Below, piece by piece: positions 1 through 9,404 of a stretch of 53,010 bases of DNA. Within the stretch, counting starts at the first letter, position 1. Each line of letters opens with the position of its first letter. The stretch is taken from assembly GCF_001467825.1 (NCBI RefSeq), contig NZ_LNYK01000019.1, positions 1 to 53,010 of the forward strand, in the 5' to 3' direction. This stretch comes from Legionella londiniensis (lineage in GTDB: Bacteria > Pseudomonadota > Gammaproteobacteria > Legionellales > Legionellaceae). The translations under genes and the position numbers were made by a program. The notes beneath the pieces are model-generated. The model was not told where the DNA came from, made no database searches, and was given only the letters and a program-made list of their open reading frames with translations.

Positions 1-1685
1 CGGCGGGATTCATGCCGCTCCGAGCCGATAATCCGCAATCCTCCCGCCGCAACAACAGCATCATGACGTTTTTGCCAGTCTTCTCTTATTGCCTGCCGCT
101 CTTTTTCACCAGCCTCTTTGGGCAATTCGGCAAGTTCTGCGGCAAGATTTCCGCCAAGCACAATATCTGTGCCCCGACCCGCCATATTAGTGGCTATGGT
201 CACAGCTCCCGGACGTCCCGCCTCGGCTATGATCTGGGCCTCTTTCTCGTGGAACTTGGCGTTTAGTACCTGATGTTTGATTCCGCTTTTTTTCAATAAG
301 CGACTTAATAATTCCGAAGCTTCGATAGAAGCCGTACCGACCAGTACCGGCTGCTTGCGCTCCACGCAAGCACGCACGTCTTCAATAACCGCCTGGTACT
401 TGTCGTCCTGGGATAAATAAACCAAATCCGGCTCATCAATCCTTTGCATGGGTTTATTGGTGGGAATAACCACCACCTCAAGATTATAGATTTGCTGAAA
501 TTCATATGCTTCCGTATCTGCAGTCCCCGTCATGCCGGAAAGCTTGGAATATAAACGGAAAAAATTCTGAAAGGTGATGGATGCAAGAGTCTGGTTTTCA
601 TGATGAATCGCCACACCCTCCTTTGCTTCTACCGCCTGATGCAGCCCCTCGGACCAACGTCTGCCGGGCATGGTTCGCCCGGTATGCTCGTCCACAATCA
701 CAACCTGGTTATTTTGAACAATATAATCCACATCCCGGTGAAACATGGCATGGGCTTTTAATGCGGCATTGACATGATGCATGAGGATGATATTGCTGGC
801 ATGATACAGGCTCTCGCCGGATTTTAATAATCCAGCCTCGTTCAACAATTCTTCAATGTGTTGATGGCCTGCCTCTGTCAAATGGGCCTGTTTTTGCTTT
901 TCATCAATAGTATAGTCGCCCCCATCTCCTTCACTTTCCTGCTTTCGCAAATGAGGGATTAACTGGTTAACTTTAATATACAGCTCCGAGCTGTCCTCTG
1001 CGGCTCCTGAAATAATTAATGGCGTACGCGCTTCATCGATTAGAATTGAATCCACCTCGTCAACAATGGCAAAGTTCAATTCGCGCTGAACCTTGTCTTC
1101 CAGGCTGAAAGCCATGTTATCGCGAAGATAGTCGAATCCGAATTCATTATTGGTGCCATACAGAATGTCACAGCGATATGCCTTTTGTTTTTCCTCATGG
1201 GGCATATCCGGGTAGATAACGCCAACACTCAGATTCAAAAACTCAAAAATGGGTTTCATCCACTGGCTGTCGCGCTTGGCCAGATAATCATTGACCGTTA
1301 CCACATGCACGCCACGGCCGCTTAACGCATTTAAATAAGCAGGCAAAGTAGCTACCAGGGTTTTACCTTCGCCGGTGCGCATTTCTGCGATATTGCCTTC
1401 GTGTAATACCATGCCCCCTATCAATTGCACATCAAAGTGACGCAGTCCCAAAGTTCTAACCGATACCTCACGCACCACCGCGAAAGCCTCGGCAAGCAAC
1501 TCATCCAGGGTTTCGCCATTTTCGATACGAGATTTGAATTCAGAGGTCTTGGCGGCCAGTTGCTCATCAGTTAGCGCATGCATTTCTGCTTCCAGTGTGT
1601 TAATCGCCAGCACAGTTTTTTCCATGCGCCGCAAGGTACGCTCATTGCGGCTACCAAACATTTTTTTAATCAACGTATTCAGCAT
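1..1685 (-). CDS. secA: Protein translocase ATPase SecA (C-terminal part lies outside the window)
   Basis: SecA is the ATP-driven motor that pushes preproteins through SecYEG at the inner membrane. Translating the minus strand from the ATG at 1685 gives about 561 residues with no stop before the window edge; the family is about 900 residues, so the C-terminal third is missing because of the edge. The N-terminus ([20 protein letters not shown]) is typical. Walker A (MRTGEGKT) is near residue 102 and Walker B ([12 protein letters not shown]) near residue 209, as in E. coli Sec[14 protein letters not shown] of the second nucleotide-binding domain is also present. A GAGAGGAT ribosome-binding site precedes the start. 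Short ORFs on the plus strand across this region are antisense shadows. Confidence 0.97.
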   Translation of the reverse strand, partial: MLNTLIKKMFGSRNERTLRRMEKTVLAINTLEAEMHALTDEQLAAKTSEFKSRIENGETLDELLAEAFAVVREVSVRTLGLRHFDVQLIGGMVLHEGNIAEMRTGEGKTLVATLPAYLNALSGRGVHVVTVNDYLAKRDSQWMKPIFEFLNLSVGVIYPDMPHEEKQKAYRCDILYGTNNEFGFDYLRDNMAFSLEDKVQRELNFAIVDEVDSILIDEARTPLIISGAAEDSSELYIKVNQLIPHLRKQESEGDGGDYTIDEKQKQAHLTEAGHQHIEELLNEAGLLKSGESLYHASNIILMHHVNAALKAHAMFHRDVDYIVQNNQVVIVDEHTGRTMPGRRWSEGLHQAVEAKEGVAIHHENQTLASITFQNFFRLYSKLSGMTGTADTEAYEFQQIYNLEVVVIPTNKPMQRIDEPDLVYLSQDDKYQAVIEDVRACVERKQPVLVGTASIEASELLSRLLKKSGIKHQVLNAKFHEKEAQIIAEAGRPGAVTIATNMAGRGTDIVLGGNLAAELAELPKEAGEKERQAIREDWQKRHDAVVAAGGLRIIGSERHESR

Positions 1686-1758
1686 GGCCTGGATAATCCT
1701 CTCATCAAAACAATCAATATAAAAGCGGTTAATTTACTAGAATTTGCGGGCAAATACC

Positions 1759-1764
1759 ATTATA
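1759..1764 (-). promoter_or_regulatory. Possible -10 box for secA
   Basis: On the minus strand a TATAAT hexamer lies about 75 bases before the secA start, in the gap between secA and the upstream MFS gene. No convincing -35 hexamer is found 16-18 bases upstream, so this is only a candidate. Confidence 0.3.
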
Positions 1765-1822
1765 TGCAGGGCAAAAACATATTTTGATTAATTATGGCAT
1801 TATTTTAGGCATAGACAAAAAG

Positions 1823-3160
1823 CTATTTCAGGATGGCTTCGCGATGATGAGGATATTTTGCAGGGTGTGATTCCTTCATGAAAAACAACACTAAAATTAA
1901 ACTTAAACAATAGCAACTCGGCATCACCAGCAATGCTTTTTGATAACTGGCAATCGAATATACCGGAATGTCTCCTGCCATATGCCATTCCGTACTGCGG
2001 TGTAGAATAACACCAACCAGCGGCTGGAAAATTGCCCCGCCTATTAGCACTGACAAGTTATTAAATCCAGAAGCTGTTCCCACAAGATGCGGGGGATTAT
2101 TATCCTTGACCACCGCAAAACTCACTGTCTGGCCGCCAGCCCCAAGCCCAAGTACAAACAAAACAAAATACATTGAGGAAATGGAAACGCCAGGAACGTA
2201 AAGCAATATCAAAGTCGCACTTAATCCCAAAAACGAACTGATGCCCAAGGCAAGGCGCCTGCTTTCAAACCGATCGCTCACCCAGCCGAGCAGCGGGCTA
2301 CCAATGCCAATACCCAACCAAATCATTGAGCACAGCCCGGATGCAACGACAACACTGACTTGATATTTTTCTTCGAGATAAGGCACCCCCCATAATGCGG
2401 CAAATACCGCAATAGGCGTCCATATTGAAAATGCGTAAAGGCCTGTTATCCAGGTATATTGCTTGCTGCAAACCATCAGCAAACGCTGCCATTCATCCCG
2501 TAATCGCCGCGAAGGCAAGGCCTGTGTCTGTCGGTTGGGAAAATCGCGGATAAACGACCAAAGTAACAATGCCAGCAATACGCCAATGACAGCAAGAATA
2601 AAACTGGCCTGCCTCCAGCCAACTAGCCCTATCAGGGCGGCGAGCGGCATTTCCCCAAACATTGCCCCCACAGAACTCATGAGTTGAGCGACGCCTGCAA
2701 GAATTGCGAAGTGCTGCGGCGGAAACCATCGCGAAATAAGCACCAATACGCCGATAAAAGAAAATGCAGAACCAATTCCAATCAGAAAGCGGCCCACGGA
2801 AGCTGTAATCACACTGTCAGTAGATGCGAAAAAAAAGGAACCAAAAGCACAAAGCATTAAAGCCAGTGTCATCAACTTGCGCGGCCCATAGCGGTCAAAG
2901 AGCAGTCCAGCCGGAAGTTGCATTGGCGCGTAAGCGTAAAAATAAAAAGCTGAGATAACCCCAAACCCTTCAGCGCTGATTTGAAACGTTTTCATCATCG
3001 GATCGGCCATGACGCTTGGCGCGACCTGAAGTACAAACTCATAAAGGTAGAAGGAAGCAGCCAGAAAAAAAATGCAATAAGCCTGAAACTTGCTGTGTTT
3101 TTCTTCGTATAGATGATAAGTGCTCAAGTTAATATCATAGTTAGTTAAATAAAAACACAT
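1823..3160 (-). CDS. Major facilitator superfamily transporter, substrate unknown
   Basis: A 445-residue polytopic inner-membrane protein with about 12 hydrophobic segments. The loop after the second segment, LLFDRYGPRKLM, is the MFS signature (G-x-x-x-D-R-x-G-R-R type), and a weaker copy (GWVSDRFESRRLA) follows in the second half. The stretch SFYLYEFVLQVAPSVMA near the N-terminus resembles MFS proteins common in Legionella and Coxiella, which include nutrient and siderophore carriers, but the substrate cannot be read from sequence. Its ATG overlaps the anmK stop codon (TAATG), so the two genes are probably translationally coupled; an amino-sugar or muropeptide substrate would fit but is inference. 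Confidence 0.85.
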   Translation of the reverse strand: MCFYLTNYDINLSTYHLYEEKHSKFQAYCIFFLAASFYLYEFVLQVAPSVMADPMMKTFQISAEGFGVISAFYFYAYAPMQLPAGLLFDRYGPRKLMTLALMLCAFGSFFFASTDSVITASVGRFLIGIGSAFSFIGVLVLISRWFPPQHFAILAGVAQLMSSVGAMFGEMPLAALIGLVGWRQASFILAVIGVLLALLLWSFIRDFPNRQTQALPSRRLRDEWQRLLMVCSKQYTWITGLYAFSIWTPIAVFAALWGVPYLEEKYQVSVVVASGLCSMIWLGIGIGSPLLGWVSDRFESRRLALGISSFLGLSATLILLYVPGVSISSMYFVLFVLGLGAGGQTVSFAVVKDNNPPHLVGTASGFNNLSVLIGGAIFQPLVGVILHRSTEWHMAGDIPVYSIASYQKALLVMPSCYCLSLILVLFFMKESHPAKYPHHREAILK

Positions 3161-4284
3161 TACACCGCAAGCGAATTTATTTTGTCAATGCCCGGCGGAT
3201 AGATAACGCCTAATATTGCAGATTTTGCAGCCCCTGTGATTTGCGACAGGTCAAGCGGCGTGCGGGTTATCGTTTTATGGGCAAGCCAGGCCATCATCAT
3301 TGCTTCCACATGATCGGGATTGACTCCAATGACATCAGTCGTTGCAATTTGCCGTTTCGGCAATAAATTGCAAAGTTCCTCCCGCAATGCCTGGTTGTGC
3401 GCCCCGCCGCCACAAAGAATAACCGTTTGCGGATTAAGCGGATGCCTTCTTATTTCATCGCTGATGGTTTTTGCGGTCAAGGCAAGCAGTGTTGCTTGCA
3501 CATCCTCATGCTTATGCGGTTCTGTGAGATATGTTTCAAGCCACAGATCTGAAAAATATTCTTTACCCAAACTTTTGGGAGGTTTGCGCTCAAAATAAGG
3601 ATCACCTAACATCGCTTCAAGCAACCTCGATATACTGCTGCCCGTTTTCGCCCATTCACCATTCTTATCGTAATCATTTCCCAAGTGTTTCTTGACCCAT
3701 TTGTCCATCAGACAGTTCCCGGGGCCTGTGTCGTAGCCAGAGGTTGCAAAACCTTGATCATTGATAAAAGAAACGTTGGCAATGCCGCCAATATTGACCA
3801 CAGCCAAAGGATGGTTGAACGTTTTAAACAGTTCCTGATGATAAATGGGGGCAAGGGGCGCACCTTGTCCGCCGTTAATTAAATCACGGGTTCTGAAATC
3901 AGCAACCACGGTTAAACCGGTTAATTCGGCAATGGTGTGCCCGCAACCAAGTTGAACAGTATAGGCAAAGTTTGATTTCGGCTCGTGCCGTACTGTCTGA
4001 CCGTGGCTGCCAATGGCAATAATCTGATTTTTATCAACATCGGCTGATACTCTGAGCTGGTTGGCAGCCGCCGCAAATTCTCTGCCTATCATCGCATTCA
4101 ATTCATACAATGCAGAAAGAGAGGGATTTTTTTGATCAGACAATTCATGGAGAAATTGCAACACATTTTCAGAGTAGGCATGCGTCATGCCCAAAATTAA
4201 CTGGTTATTGTCAATATTGACCAAGGCGGCGTCTATACCGTCCATGCTGGTGCCGGACATGAGGCCGATATAAAGATTCATCAT
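3160..4284 (-). CDS. anmK: Anhydro-N-acetylmuramic acid kinase
   Basis: AnmK phosphorylates and opens 1,6-anhydro-MurNAc to MurNAc-6-phosphate in the cytoplasm, recycling cell-wall sugar. The 374-residue protein has the expected length and begins LYIGLMSGTSMDGIDAALV, the ATP-binding signature of the family; GGQGAPLAPIYH, NIGGIANVSF and GYDTGPGNCLMD follow in the usual order, and CGGGAHNQAL lies near the C-terminus. A GGGAA ribosome-binding site lies six bases before the first of two adjacent ATG codons. The downstream MFS gene overlaps its stop codon by one base. Confidence 0.96.
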   Translation of the reverse strand: MMNLYIGLMSGTSMDGIDAALVNIDNNQLILGMTHAYSENVLQFLHELSDQKNPSLSALYELNAMIGREFAAAANQLRVSADVDKNQIIAIGSHGQTVRHEPKSNFAYTVQLGCGHTIAELTGLTVVADFRTRDLINGGQGAPLAPIYHQELFKTFNHPLAVVNIGGIANVSFINDQGFATSGYDTGPGNCLMDKWVKKHLGNDYDKNGEWAKTGSSISRLLEAMLGDPYFERKPPKSLGKEYFSDLWLETYLTEPHKHEDVQATLLALTAKTISDEIRRHPLNPQTVILCGGGAHNQALREELCNLLPKRQIATTDVIGVNPDHVEAMMMAWLAHKTITRTPLDLSQITGAAKSAILGVIYPPGIDKINSLAV

Positions 4285-4364
4285 GGCATTCCCATTGAAT
4301 AAGCTTGAAGGATCATTTCAAATTTCGCGCATAAATTCAATTTTTCAAAGCACTCACCCCAGAA

Positions 4365-4429
4365 CCTACGCATGAAAAAACCCTTGACTTCTACGTTCTG
4401 CGGTTTATCCAGAATCCAGTGATTTTGAA
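4365..4429. repeat. Half copy of a palindromic repeat family (left end only)
   Basis: The sequence CCTACGCATGAAAAAA followed by CTTGACTTCTACGTTCTGCG matches the left end of the complete elements at 37946-38093 and 42407-42520. It continues into ATCCAGAATCCAGTGATT, which matches the core of the 37946 copy. The right terminal repeat is absent, so this is a truncated or recombined copy between anmK and the next gene. Confidence 0.7.
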
Positions 4430-4468
4430 CTAATTTCAATCTATTCAAATCAATCTATTCATAATTAA

Positions 4469-4497
4469 TTGACCATTTTGTTCTATACTAATACATA
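4469..4497 (+). promoter_or_regulatory. Candidate promoter of the 501-aa protein gene
   Basis: TTGACC at 4469-4474 and TACATA at 4492-4497 are separated by 17 bases and lie just before the start at 4520. The -35 is good and the -10 only fair. Confidence 0.4.
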
Positions 4498-4519
4498 ATA
4501 CTTTTTTTTGGATCATCCT

Positions 4520-6025
4520 ATGCCTTCCGCTGAAAAAGTAGTCACTTTCACATTATTCAGTAAAGAAACTCAAAGCGGCTACCATCCAGGCATGTTTGGC
4601 GAACGAGACAATATCATTGCCATTATGAAAGGATTAACCGAAGAAGCCAGGAAGCGTAATGAAACTCCGCCGAAGTTTGTGCTGTATGTTAATCTGATAC
4701 CCAATTGGGAAAGAAAAGACAATAGTTATGATAATGAAGATTATTTAAAAGTTAAAACTCAGTTCATGGAAAGAGTGAATAAAGAATTTGCGATTGATAA
4801 TCTTGAAGTCGTAGATTTTTATTCTTTAAAAGATGTAAGCGAAGATGAAAAAAAATACCTCGATAAATTAAAGTCTGGAGGAAGCAACCCGGATCTGATG
4901 AAGACCCACGCTATTGTTACAAACAAAAAAAACAAGCACTTACAGATTGATACGAATACCAAAATAGCGTCATTCAGGGATTTGTATGATCTCACATTTG
5001 GACAAGAGGATAACAAGCAATATGATCGCCTGAACGCCTGTGTATACAGCGATCAATTTATTTCAGCCCATAATAAAATAGTATATACCTATCCTGACAG
5101 CCCTCTGGCAACAGCCTTATCAAAAAACTATCCGGATTTTTGCAAAAAGCATGGTGAAAATCCAGAGCATAAGCAAGAAAAAGCCAATCGGATTTATGGT
5201 CAATTATTTAATACTTCTCTTCAGGAATGCGGCCTAACAATAACTGGAAGCCTGTCCAATCGAAGCAAAGTCTACTACCCGGCAAATTTGGAAAAAAAAG
5301 AAGAATACCGATTGACTAAAGCCATTGCTACCGCAGTCAACCGCTCATGGGATACTTCATACAAGGACGAAGAACTGAAAAAATTAAAACAAATTGAGCC
5401 TGTGAAAGTCGGTGATGCCAAAATCGACTTTATGACTTACGCCTATCTTATAAAAAAACACACAAACATTTTTTCTGAGCATGCTTCTTCTGCTTCAGAA
5501 GGCAATACATATAAATCAATTAATAATACCCTGCGGCTATTGACTGGATTTTCGCTTTCCAGCATGTTGTCAGGGTCGATTCCAGAAGATGGAGAGATTA
5601 GAAGTGCTTTTCATGCTCTTTCTAATTCTGAATATGAATATAAAGCAATGGCTGAATTTTACAATCATGTTTTGAATAAGCACCCTGAACTTATTGAGGA
5701 TGTTGCCCGGGTAATCCCTCAAACCGCGCGGGGAAATGAGTTGTCTCAAGCCTTATTTGGATGTACTGTGAGAGCGTTGCTCCAAAACCCGAAACAACAA
5801 GCTAATGCTGAGGCTAAAAAAGTTTCCCCAATCGTTGACAAACAAAGCAAGGAGCAATCAAGCAAATTGCCGCTCAACCAAGACGAAGAACATCGTAAGG
5901 ACAGTCATCGCGCAACTAAAGATCAATCTGATGAAAAGATTGACTATAAAAAAGAAATATACGCAATAAAAAGAGATTCAGAGGATAATTTGGACGATAA
6001 AAAATCTATGACCTTAAAAAAATAA
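4520..6025 (+). CDS. Unrecognised 501-aa protein, possible Dot/Icm effector
   Basis: I do not recognise a family. The reading frame opens at a TTG at 4508, but the ATG at 4520 with GGAT a few bases upstream is the better start. The protein is soluble with no signal peptide or membrane segment. An alpha/beta-looking N-terminal part (VVTFTLFSK, KFVLYVNLIPNW, LEVVDFYSL) is followed by a mainly helical middle region (about residues 180-430). The last 80 residues are very hydrophilic, rich in K, E, D and Q, and likely disordered; acidic C-terminal patches such as this are common in Legionella type IV secretion substrates. It stands alone with its own probable promoter, beside a small ankyrin gene. 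The effector role is inference from context and tail composition only. Confidence 0.8.
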   Translation: MPSAEKVVTFTLFSKETQSGYHPGMFGERDNIIAIMKGLTEEARKRNETPPKFVLYVNLIPNWERKDNSYDNEDYLKVKTQFMERVNKEFAIDNLEVVDFYSLKDVSEDEKKYLDKLKSGGSNPDLMKTHAIVTNKKNKHLQIDTNTKIASFRDLYDLTFGQEDNKQYDRLNACVYSDQFISAHNKIVYTYPDSPLATALSKNYPDFCKKHGENPEHKQEKANRIYGQLFNTSLQECGLTITGSLSNRSKVYYPANLEKKEEYRLTKAIATAVNRSWDTSYKDEELKKLKQIEPVKVGDAKIDFMTYAYLIKKHTNIFSEHASSASEGNTYKSINNTLRLLTGFSLSSMLSGSIPEDGEIRSAFHALSNSEYEYKAMAEFYNHVLNKHPELIEDVARVIPQTARGNELSQALFGCTVRALLQNPKQQANAEAKKVSPIVDKQSKEQSSKLPLNQDEEHRKDSHRATKDQSDEKIDYKKEIYAIKRDSEDNLDDKKSMTLKK

Positions 6026-6154
6026 AACCTGATCCTTTGACTTGTCGCTGCAAAGAACCTGTTTGTAATTGGCTTAAAATTTGTCATTTTGAAATTATTT
6101 TGATTATGTTATACTTTACAGATTATTCATAGAAAATTAAATGAGGTTAACAAA

Positions 6155-6538
6155 ATGTTCAGTTGGCTAAAATCACTGGGTAGCAAAGACAATAACGAAA
6201 AGGGCAAACAAACCAGGGAAGCAATAGAGGAGACGGCTCAATCTCCGGCGATTACTGTTTATGCCGCACTGGGTCAAATTGAAGCCGTAAGAAAAGCAAT
6301 CAAGAATGGCGCCGATGTGGATGCACGAAATGAAACAGGGGCGACTGCTTTAATCATCGCTGCGTCGCGCAATGATTTCGAAATGGTTAAGCTCCTTATT
6401 GAAGAAGGGGAATCCGATCCTGATGTTCAAGATCATTTTGGCAAAACTCCTGCTTATTGGTCCGAGTTTCACGGCAACCAGGAAATGCTAAACTACCTTA
6501 AGGCTCAAGTTCAAAGCAACCATCGCCCTTTTTGTTGA
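6155..6538 (+). CDS. Small ankyrin-repeat protein
   Basis: A 127-residue protein with two to three ankyrin repeats: TVYAALGQIEAVRKAIKNGADVDARN (about residues 38-63), then TGATALIIAASRNDFEMVKLLIEEGESDPDVQD, then FGKTPAYWSEFHGNQEMLNYL. Ankyrin repeats bind other proteins; no catalytic part is present. The N-terminal 30 residues are charged and lack a signal peptide. ATGAGGTTAACAAA supplies a ribosome-binding site, and TATACT at 6110-6115 may be a -10 box. The gene converges with tatD. Similar short ankyrin proteins occur both as housekeeping and secreted proteins in Legionella, so the role is open. Confidence 0.85.
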   Translation: MFSWLKSLGSKDNNEKGKQTREAIEETAQSPAITVYAALGQIEAVRKAIKNGADVDARNETGATALIIAASRNDFEMVKLLIEEGESDPDVQDHFGKTPAYWSEFHGNQEMLNYLKAQVQSNHRPFC

Positions 6539-6651
6539 ACCGCCTAAAGCCGCTGAATAAAGCGCAGGTTTTTGCAGGCCTTTATGAAAGGCTTGCTACA
6601 GTGACCCTTCTCTCCCAATTAGATGATTGTCTAATCGAGGCTCCGAAGCGC

Positions 6652-7455
6652 TTATTTCAGCCTAAAGCAACGGAAAAAATTTTCTGTAGTCATCTCAGCC
6701 AGCCTGTCATAAGATGTTGCGCGCAATTCACTCAACTTTTGGGCCACATACTTCACTAATGCAGGGTGATTTTGCTTGCCTCGGTAAGGGACGGGGGCTA
6801 AATAAGGCGCATCTGTTTCGACTAAAATACGATCAATTGGCACCTTTTTAGCAACTTCCTGCAATTTTTCAGCGTTTCTAAAAGTCACAATTCCTGAAAA
6901 AGAAATATAAAAACCCAAATCCAAAGCACGTTTGGCAAACTCCCAGTCCTCAGCAAAGCAATGCATGACCCCGCCAATTATCGATGCGTTTTCTTCTTTC
7001 ATTAAGCGAAGTGTGTCATCACTTGCGGTACGGGTATGGATGATCAGAGGTTTTTTTGAAATAATGGATGCCCTGATGTGATTGCGAAACCGCAGCCGCT
7101 GTAGCTCCTTTGCTGATTCACCTTCTGTACGGTAATAGTCAAGCCCAGTCTCGCCGATGGCAATACAGGCTGGATGACTGGCAAGGGCGGCAAGTTTTTC
7201 AGCTGAAGGCTCCTCTTGTGATTCTATATTGGGATGGATGCCGGCTGAAATATAAAGATTGGAATAGCGGTTTGCCAATTGATGAAGCATTGGCAATTCA
7301 TCCAATTCAATGCAAACACATAAAAATCCCTGCACCCCATTGTCGTGGGCTTTTTTGATCACCTCATCCATATCATGGTTAAAGTCAGCCAGCTCAAGGC
7401 TATGCAAGTGACAGTGGGAATCTATTAGAGCGGCGGTTTGATTGGCTTGCTGCAT
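6652..7455 (-). CDS. tatD: TatD-family metal-dependent DNase
   Basis: A 267-residue metallohydrolase with an amidohydrolase-like TIM barrel. The metal ligands are visible as DSHCHL (residues 12-17), GIHP (72-75), GETGLDYY (101-108), HTR, HCF, and ETDAPYLAP near the C-terminus. Family members are 3'-5' exonucleases or deoxyribonucleases with a quality-control or repair role. The gene is the last of the fabF-mltG-tmk-holB-pilZ-tatD series, an arrangement conserved in gammaproteobacteria (in E. coli the member is ycfH). Some genomes carry other TatD paralogues, so the symbol denotes the family. Confidence 0.93.
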   Translation of the reverse strand: MQQANQTAALIDSHCHLHSLELADFNHDMDEVIKKAHDNGVQGFLCVCIELDELPMLHQLANRYSNLYISAGIHPNIESQEEPSAEKLAALASHPACIAIGETGLDYYRTEGESAKELQRLRFRNHIRASIISKKPLIIHTRTASDDTLRLMKEENASIIGGVMHCFAEDWEFAKRALDLGFYISFSGIVTFRNAEKLQEVAKKVPIDRILVETDAPYLAPVPYRGKQNHPALVKYVAQKLSELRATSYDRLAEMTTENFFRCFRLK

Positions 7456-7488
7456 GTTAAAAACTCATATGACATAATCCAGGTTTTT

Positions 7489-7830
7489 TTATAATGTATC
7501 TGTAAACTTGGTGGACTTTAAAGAACCTGCAAGATATGATTCTATTTTATTGCCAAGATAGCGTCCATCATCGTCTACAAACTGCACGCCAACTCCTGAC
7601 GGCTTATTACCCTGCGCGCCTTTAGGCGTAACCCAAACCACCTTTCCCGCAACCATATGAATGTCCGGCTCATTAAACAGCCTCACAGACAACTTAACTT
7701 GAGCGCCCAGGGGATAATCCTGTTTTGTACGTACAAAGAGCCCTCCATTGGCAACAAATGACATATATGCCCGATAGAGCGATTCTTCATCGGAATATGA
7801 GCACACCAATACAGGGAGTTGTTCATTCAT
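7489..7830 (-). CDS. pilZ: PilZ-domain protein of type IV pilus assembly
   Basis: A 113-residue single-domain PilZ protein. Its place directly downstream of holB, overlapping its stop by 8 bases, is the classic location of the type IV pilus PilZ of Pseudomonas, which does not bind cyclic di-GMP itself but works with PilB and FimX. In agreement, the RxxxR and D/NxSxxG c-di-GMP motifs are not evident here. The C-terminal GVGVQFVDDD strand pattern is typical of the domain. Confidence 0.85.
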   Translation of the reverse strand: MNEQLPVLVCSYSDEESLYRAYMSFVANGGLFVRTKQDYPLGAQVKLSVRLFNEPDIHMVAGKVVWVTPKGAQGNKPSGVGVQFVDDDGRYLGNKIESYLAGSLKSTKFTDTL

Positions 7831-8770
7831 GCAGCTTTCTCAAATAACCCAGCAATAACGTTTCTAATGCTAATGTTTGATTAATATTTACATTATGGTT
7901 TATTTTTCGAACAAGCGCATTAATGTGATCAATTTGAGCAAACAAGTCAATCGGCTTTATCAAAATTGATAAACGTTGTAATTGCCCAAGCCACGGCATG
8001 GCCTCAGAATCCTGAGCGCCGACCAATTGATGGTAGAGCAATTGTGCAGAAATTAAATATAACATCCATAGCACTGCCTCCATACTGTATTTTAACCAGG
8101 ATTCAGCGAATTTGCAGGGAGAAATTCTTTCCTCCATTAAATCCTCAAGATCATTCAGGAAAGAAGAAAGTTCTTTAAAGATAACTGATTCTTTGCTGGC
8201 TTCTGGATAGAGTTTACCCAACTGAAGACAGTTATCAAAAATGGCACTGTTTAGGCAGGTTTCAATTGGAAACAGATATTTATGACAACGGCTGATGATG
8301 GTAGGTAAAAGCAGGTTTACTTGTTCAGCAATTAAAATAAAGCGCGCATGAGCGGGAGGCTCTTCCAGTATTTTTAATAAGGCATTAGCAGCAAAAACAT
8401 TCATTTTATCAGCCGCTTCCATGACTATAAATGAGAACGTCCCCCACTTCGGCGTTTGATAAATTTCCTGTTGCAAAGCCCGAATCTGGTCGATTTTAAT
8501 GTTTTTATCGTGCTCATCCAGCTTGATAACATGAACGTCTGGATGCGAACCCTCTATAATTGCCCGGCAGGAATTGCACGCACCACAAGCACGGAAATCA
8601 TGGCAAAGCAATTTGGCAATAAGCCGGTAAGCAAACTGGGGAATATTCGCCAGTTTTGAGCCGGCAAACAAAACTGCCTCAGGAAATTGTTTTTTTTGCA
8701 GCAAAGGCTCTATCAGGCTCCAAAACTTTGCGTGCATGCCCAACGGCTCAATAGGATGCATTGGCTGCAT
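7823..8770 (-). CDS. holB: DNA polymerase III subunit delta' (clamp loader)
   Basis: Delta' is the non-ATPase stator of the clamp-loader complex that places the beta clamp on DNA. The 315-residue protein has the zinc-binding cysteine cluster CRACGACNSC-type (CGACNSC at about residues 61-67), the SRC sensor motif (IISRCHK) and the LLKILEEPP motif of the AAA+ fold. It starts inside the end of tmk (23-base overlap); an in-frame ATG three codons later would shorten the overlap. Gene order tmk-holB-pilZ-tatD is conserved. Confidence 0.94.
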   Translation of the reverse strand: MQPMHPIEPLGMHAKFWSLIEPLLQKKQFPEAVLFAGSKLANIPQFAYRLIAKLLCHDFRACGACNSCRAIIEGSHPDVHVIKLDEHDKNIKIDQIRALQQEIYQTPKWGTFSFIVMEAADKMNVFAANALLKILEEPPAHARFILIAEQVNLLLPTIISRCHKYLFPIETCLNSAIFDNCLQLGKLYPEASKESVIFKELSSFLNDLEDLMEERISPCKFAESWLKYSMEAVLWMLYLISAQLLYHQLVGAQDSEAMPWLGQLQRLSILIKPIDLFAQIDHINALVRKINHNVNINQTLALETLLLGYLRKLHE

Positions 8771-9404
8771 GATGTTTCATATAGTCTTCCAGTGCGATTT
8801 GAATATCGCTTTGCACTTGCGCCAAAGGCTTGCTGGCGTCAATCACGACCACATGTTCCATCGTTCGGATATGATCATGGTAACTCTTATAAACGTCGTT
8901 AAAAAAAGCCAGGGATTCCCGCTCAATCCGGTCAATACGACCCCGCTTTTTCGCCCGCCGCAAGCCTTTTTCCGGTGAAATATCAAGAAACAAAGTCAAG
9001 TTTGGCCTGAAACCTTTGAGACAATGGGTTGACAAACACTCAATAAACTCATGATCAAGCTTCCTGCCTCCACCCTGATAAGCAAAAGTAGACAATTCAA
9101 ACCGATCGGCTAACACCCAAGAACCGCAGGCAAGTGCGGGAAGAATGACTTGTTCAAGCAGCTGCACACGCGATGCATAAAGCAACAAAAGCTCGGCACG
9201 GGCATCCAGCATCTCTTCAGCATGAGCATTAGTAATGATATGCCGTAATAATTCGCCAGTAGGAGTGCCTCCGGGCTCGCGTACGGTGATACATTCAGCG
9301 GTACGGCTTGCTAAAAATCCCTTAATCGTATTCAAGGCTGTCGATTTCCCGGCTCCCTCGAGTCCTTCGACCACAATAAAATGTCCCTTAGAAGTTAATG
9401 TCAT
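8748..9404 (-). CDS. tmk: Thymidylate kinase
   Basis: Converts dTMP to dTDP for DNA synthesis in the cytoplasm. The 218-residue protein begins with the P-loop GLEGAGKST (residues 14-22), followed by VREPGGTPTGE (the DR/EP nucleotide site), the LADRFELSTFAYQGGGR substrate motif and a lid with the arginines of RRAKKRGRIDRIE. Overlaps mltG by 17 bases at its start and holB by 23 bases at its end, which points to one transcript. Confidence 0.96.
   Translation of the reverse strand: MTLTSKGHFIVVEGLEGAGKSTALNTIKGFLASRTAECITVREPGGTPTGELLRHIITNAHAEEMLDARAELLLLYASRVQLLEQVILPALACGSWVLADRFELSTFAYQGGGRKLDHEFIECLSTHCLKGFRPNLTLFLDISPEKGLRRAKKRGRIDRIERESLAFFNDVYKSYHDHIRTMEHVVVIDASKPLAQVQSDIQIALEDYMKHHAANASY

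Noticed and set aside
4430..4519. PmrA-like site upstream of the 501-aa gene
   Set aside because: A single TTAAT occurs without a partner at the required spacing.
6532..6759. 75-codon plus-strand ORF after the ankyrin gene
   Set aside because: Its second half is antisense to tatD and no ribosome-binding site or family was seen; the GCCTTT-ATG-AAAGGC hairpin at 6578-6592 lacks a T-run and was not called a terminator.
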